This document shows positions 60,276-64,000 of a stretch of DNA of 64,000 nucleotides, one piece after another. Position 1 is the first letter of the stretch; every line of letters begins with the position of its first letter. Location: contig OX392536.1 in the NCBI GenBank assembly GCA_947623455.1, forward strand, positions 11,341,282-11,405,281, read 5' to 3'. The stretch comes from Mimachlamys varia. Its lineage: Eukaryota; Mollusca; Bivalvia; Pectinida; Pectinidae. The position numbers and the translations under genes were made by a program. The notes under the pieces are model-generated. The model worked only from the letters and a program-made list of their open reading frames with translations. It had not been told where the DNA came from and did not search any database.

Positions 60276-60714
60276 GATTGGTTTGGTTTGGTTTATTTTG
60301 TTTTATGTCCTATTAACAGCCAGGGTCATTTAAGGACGTGCCAGGTTAAGGAGGTGGGGCAAAGCCGGAGTACCCAGAGAAAAACCACCGACGTGGGATT
60401 TGAACTCACAACCGAGAGGTGGAGGGCTATTGGTAGAATGTTGGGACACTTTAACCACTAAGCCACCACGGCCTAGAGGTGGAAGGCTAGTGGTAGAATG
60501 TCAGGACACCTTAACCACTAAGCCACCGCGGCCCAGAGGTGGAGGGCTATTGGTAGAATGTTGGGACACTTTAACCACTAAGCCACCGTGGCCCAGAAGT
60601 GGAGGGTTAGTGGTAGAATGTCAGGACACCTTAACCACTAAGCCACCGCGGCCCAGAGGTGGAGGGCTATTGGTAGAATGTTGGGACATCTTAACCACTA
60701 AGCCACCGCGGCCC
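60276..60714 (-). mobile_element. tRNA-derived SINE with amplified head
   Basis: On the minus strand: head GGCCGCGGTGGCTTAGTGGT (A-box-like TGGCTTAGTGG), B-box-like GTTGTGAGTTCAAATCC, a conserved body (TTTTTCTCTGGGTACTCCGG) and a tail of AAACCAAACC type. The head segment exists as five 60-bp copies (60421-60714), alternating two versions (TATTGGTAGAATGTTGGG and TAGTGGTAGAATGTCAGG). Body and tail are single copy. This type is widespread in molluscs; exact family not assigned. Confidence 0.82.
60421..60714 (-). repeat. 60-bp tandem repeat of SINE head (120-bp A-B period)
   Basis: Exact 60-bp spacing; order A-B-A-B-A, so a 120-bp dimer was the amplified unit. Confidence 0.93.
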
Positions 60715-61744
60715 CTTAGTTCTTGATGCTTATATATAAAACACCTAAATAACATAATAGAAGCGTATCATGTACTTTCCATATTGATCACTTTCAGATC
60801 AACAGAGTCCAAAATAAAAACTGTATGAAGCTTATTTCTTCTTTGATATGCTATTTATATTATACAACGTACATTAATCTACCGGTATATTTATTTTTTC
60901 AGGTTTATTTTACTTTATTTTCCCAGCTGTATGAACCGTCATGATTAAGTATTACGTAAACTAAATTTCACTCCAGATAGCTATAAAGGAACCGGTATAA
61001 CCATTACCTACACATCGTACCCTAAGGAGTTTTTAGGACCCATATAACAGGCACGGTTAGTATTACTCTGAAAACCATTATTTTGATACAAACGGTATTC
61101 ATGGCTCAGTCAATAAATCTTACATACTTAAAATACAGGAAATCCTCACACAAACACAATCATTGCAACTGAATTTTTCCAGGTTTGGGTATTTAATGGG
61201 TCTGTTAAAAATTTTCATTTTTACGTAAGATTTATTTCATATAACTCCAATAATTCATAGATGAATCTCAGTATTTCATTGCTATATAAAGGAAAAATTC
61301 CGATCATAAAACTTTATTTGACTTTCACCAAAAAGAGTTTCAGCAGACAATTACATCTGCAAATATACAAACCACACACTATGTACTCCGAGACATTACA
61401 GCAGTGGGCATGCACACCAGATATAGGATTCATGTGCTATTATATTTTATTGTTTTACAAACAATCCTTGTTTATATCACATTCTGTTTTTTTGTAAAAC
61501 ATAACTCTTGATTTTCTTGTCTAAATGTTGAGTTTATCGTCTAAAATTTGAAAAACAAATTGAAACAAACAATAACTGCAAACAAACGATGTCTGGGATG
61601 GAATAAAATCTAAGTAACTTTAGTGTAGAGTGGTGCTGAAATCTTCTACAATATCCATCCGCTCAGCCATTCAACGTATTACAGATCCTTCAGCAATACA
61701 CATTCTAGCAGGGTATACTCCTTAGTAAATCTGAATTAACAGCC
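60715..61744. other. Non-coding sequence
   Basis: AT-rich. A 78-codon + frame (61261-61497) lacks splice signals. Confidence 0.4.
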
Positions 61745-61787
61745 ATGGGAGGCAATCAGTTAGCCAATAAAACATTCTTCAATAGAT
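61745..61787 (+). CDS. Gene D candidate first coding exon
   Basis: ATG in ideal context (ACAGCCATGGG) opens MGGNQLANKTFFNR and ends at AGAT/GTAAGT (perfect donor), phase 1. The Gly at position 2 in MGGNQL fits an N-myristoylation signal. Joins in phase to 62498 (T plus AT makes Tyr). Upstream promoter not identified. Confidence 0.43.
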
Positions 61788-62497
61788 GTAAGTACTTACC
61801 ATAGAAATAGGGTATCATTGAATGGTTTCTATAATCATTTCTTGTTCTATGATAACTTAGAACTATCTATGATCAGTTATGCTACATTTGACTATTCTAT
61901 GCTTATGACACAGGTATCAAGAGATGCTGGTTGATGATCAGTACTATGAGCAAGTATTATGGGCACCATCTTTGTCACATGGAGAAATATTTTGTATTTG
62001 TGTGTGATATGAAGATGGACGTTTTCGAGTATGCTCATTAGTGTGCTTTCTTGTTGTGATTGAGAATTATGACTCGGTTATCACTTTGAAGGCATGACAT
62101 TTACTTGAATGTGACCAAGACTTACATGGCGGTTGTCGCCGATGAACCAGAAGAAGCTTACTCTTCCGTAACACCTGGTCTTATTCTCTTGTACTTTTTC
62201 ATGGGTCTCCATGTAAATATCTCCTATGTTCATATTTTGCCCTTAGTTTAATCAATTTCAATTTTGGATTATGGTTTGGTTGACGCTTTTTGTTCTAACC
62301 CTAATCTGCTTTGCTACATTTGGCTATTCTATGCTATATTTCTAGCCCTGCCTACCTTTTATATCTAACCCTGATCTACTTGCTATGATTCTTTGCGATA
62401 TTTCTGTTTAATAAATGACTTGTATGTTATCTCAGATGTAAACGTATTTGCTGACCACCTCTATTTATTAATTCTGTTTATTAATCAAGAGGATTAG
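61788..62497. other. Putative intron of gene D
   Basis: Bounded by GTAAGT and ATTAG; no repeat array inside. Confidence 0.35.
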
Positions 62498-62775
62498 ATA
62501 GTGAACAGGGTCTACGTAAGGCTGTAGATAATGTTATTACCTATCTACAGCCAGGTTTCAGGGCTTCCTTCCGTGAGTGCTTCCAGGTATTTAGTGGATG
62601 GAAGGGTAATTGGAAGGTCATGCAAAAGAACCAAGTGCTTGGTCCAAAACAGACCAGCACTAATGAATTTGAAAACTGTATTTCCTCAGGGGTGGCTAGC
62701 TATAGTATGAAAGGTCAAGCTACAAAAGTGGACATGATAATTACACCAAGCGATTCAGGCAACCACTTTGGATGA
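62498..62775 (+). CDS. Gene D candidate second exon
   Basis: Acceptor AATCAAGAGGATTAG; open to TGA at 62775. Reads SEQGLRKAVDNVITYLQP, then GFRASFRECFQVFSGWKG, NWKVMQKNQVLGPKQTST and onward to ITPSDSGNHFG. A donor (TTCCAG/GTATTT at 62587) could end it early. Just beyond the stop the other two frames encode Cys/His-rich pieces (HHFFCVDCECICEY; YNVCRLVFCKAFHQTC), so the coding region may continue by a frameshift or be a decayed gene. Not recognised. Confidence 0.45.
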
Positions 62776-63200
62776 CCACCATTTTTTCTGTGTCGACTGC
62801 GAGTGTATTTGTGAGTACAGCTCCAGAACATGATATCTACAATGTTTGCAGGCTTGTTTTTTGTAAAGCCTTTCATCAAACATGTCGGAATCAATCACCC
62901 CTGAGTTGCTGCAGGCCCAGCGTATGATTAAAGACCTTTATTCTTTATACATGTACCACAAAATAAACAACCACTTCCCATCTTCATACAGTTCAACCCT
63001 CGGCCATTTAACCCTCATTTAGTGAAAGATATTTAAACAACTGCTCCCAAATCAAGACAGCGGCTTAACTGTGCTAACTTCTTCACAACAAAACCACCTG
63101 AATCAAATCAAAGACATGAAAGGATGAAATAACAAATCTGTACGAATCAGTAAAAAAATAAACACTTCTATATCATCATTTGCTTAATATATACATAAAG
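62776..63200. other. Non-coding or decayed coding sequence
   Basis: Cys-rich frames at 62770-62930 in two frames (see gene D); no clear exon boundaries. Confidence 0.35.
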
Positions 63201-63206
63201 GTAACT

Positions 63207-64000
63207 CTCAGTTCTCCCTGACGACGGGGTGAGCGGCCATTGAGAAGCTCCTCCTGGTTAGCGCCAGGATCTCAGTTCTCCCTGACAACAGGTTGAGCGG
63301 CCATTGAGAAGCTCCTCCTGGGTAGCGCCTGGCTCTCAGTTCTCCCTGACGACGGGGTGAGCGGCCATTGAGAAGCTCCTCCTGGTTAGCGCCAGACTCT
63401 CAGTTCTCCCTGACGACAAGGTAATCGGCCTTTGAGAAGCTCCTCCTGGGTTAAGCGTCAGACTCTCAGTTCTCACTGACGACAGGGTGAGCGACCTTTG
63501 AGAAGATCCTTCTGGGTAGCGCCAGTCTCTCAGTTCTCCCTGATGACAGGGTGAGCGACCTTTGAGAAGCTCCTCCTGGTTAGCGTTAGACTCTCAGTTC
63601 TCCCTGACGACGGGGTGAGCGGCCATTGAGAAGCTCCTCCTGGTTAGCGTTAGACTCTCAGTTCTCCCTGATGTCAGGGTGAGCGACCTTTGAGAAGCTC
63701 CTCCTGGTTAGCGTTAGACTCTCAGTTCTCCCTGACGACGGGGTGAGCGGCCATTGAGAAGCTCCTCCTGGGTAGCGCAAGGCTCTCAGTTCTCCCTGAC
63801 GACAGGATGAGCGGCCATTGAGAAGCTCCTCCTGGTTAGCGCCAGACTCTCAGTTCTCCCTGACGACGGGGTGAGCGGCCATTGAGAAGCTCCTCCTGGT
63901 TAGCGCCAGACTCTCAGTTCTCCCTGACGACGGGGTGAGCGGCCATTGAGAAGCTCCTCCTGGTTAGCGCCAGGCTCTCAGTTCTCCCTGACGACAGGGT
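63207..64000 (+). repeat. 64-bp minisatellite, continues past window
   Basis: About 12.5 units of CTCAGTTCTCCCTGACGACG, GGGTGAGCGGCCATTGAGAA and GCTCCTCCTGGTTAGCGCCA plus GGAT. GC- and CpG-rich compared with surroundings. Runs off the right edge. Confidence 0.95.

Noticed and set aside
60421..60714. Cluster of true tRNA genes
   Set aside because: Only A-box-bearing head segments are repeated; one B box exists and it leads into a SINE body and tail.

Overview
The window looks like nuclear DNA of a marine bivalve mollusc, probably scallop- or oyster-like. There is no prokaryotic gene organisation. It is AT-rich and non-coding over long stretches. It holds at least four complete elements of the bivalve 'pearl'/Helentron-like (HINE) type: a hairpin head, a ~155-161 bp tandem core, an ACGG- or GGACAGAC-type microsatellite and a terminal hairpin. 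It also holds a molluscan tRNA-derived SINE, two clear MITEs and about twenty unrelated minisatellite families. By my rough tally, minisatellites cover ~25 kb and pearl cores add ~6-7 kb, so about half of the window is tandem repeat. No protein family could be assigned. Every gene call below is a splice-site plus reading-frame inference, not a homology match.

Layout. 0-6.2 kb: a 30-bp minisatellite split by pearl element 1, then a 47-bp array. 6.4-44.3 kb: candidate + strand gene A, with up to twelve short exons whose intron phases mostly agree (exons near 10.7, 16.4, 19.3, 22.3, 24.7, 25.9, 28.8, 35.4, 36.5, 43.6 and 43.9 or 44.2 kb). Its introns hold the 19-, 50-, 31-, 37-, 28-, 16-, 43-, 66-, 26- and 33/37-bp arrays and pearl elements 2, 3 and 4. 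A poly(A) signal lies at 44.64 kb. On the minus strand there are isolated candidate exons at 4.2, 13.6 and 24.1 kb, two juxtaposed acceptor/donor sites between them, and the 3' end of a second minus gene (gene E, 25.2-26.3 kb). Gene E lies inside a gene A intron and is split by a 250-bp MITE. 45.9-59.6 kb: almost uninterrupted minisatellites (22 bp, 42 bp, an 8.4-kb 22/24-bp array with higher-order duplications, 19 bp), broken only by ~1.1 kb around a minus-strand exon at 49.9 kb. 60.3-60.7 kb: a SINE whose tRNA head is amplified five-fold. 61.7-62.8 kb: two phase-matched exons of candidate gene D (+). 63.2-64.0 kb: a 64-bp array running off the window.

How it fits together. The exons are short (about 40-280 bp) and the introns are packed with repeats, so gene A would be a long, repeat-loaded transcription unit with genes on the other strand inside it. 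Most long open frames in the window come from minisatellites and do not look like real proteins.
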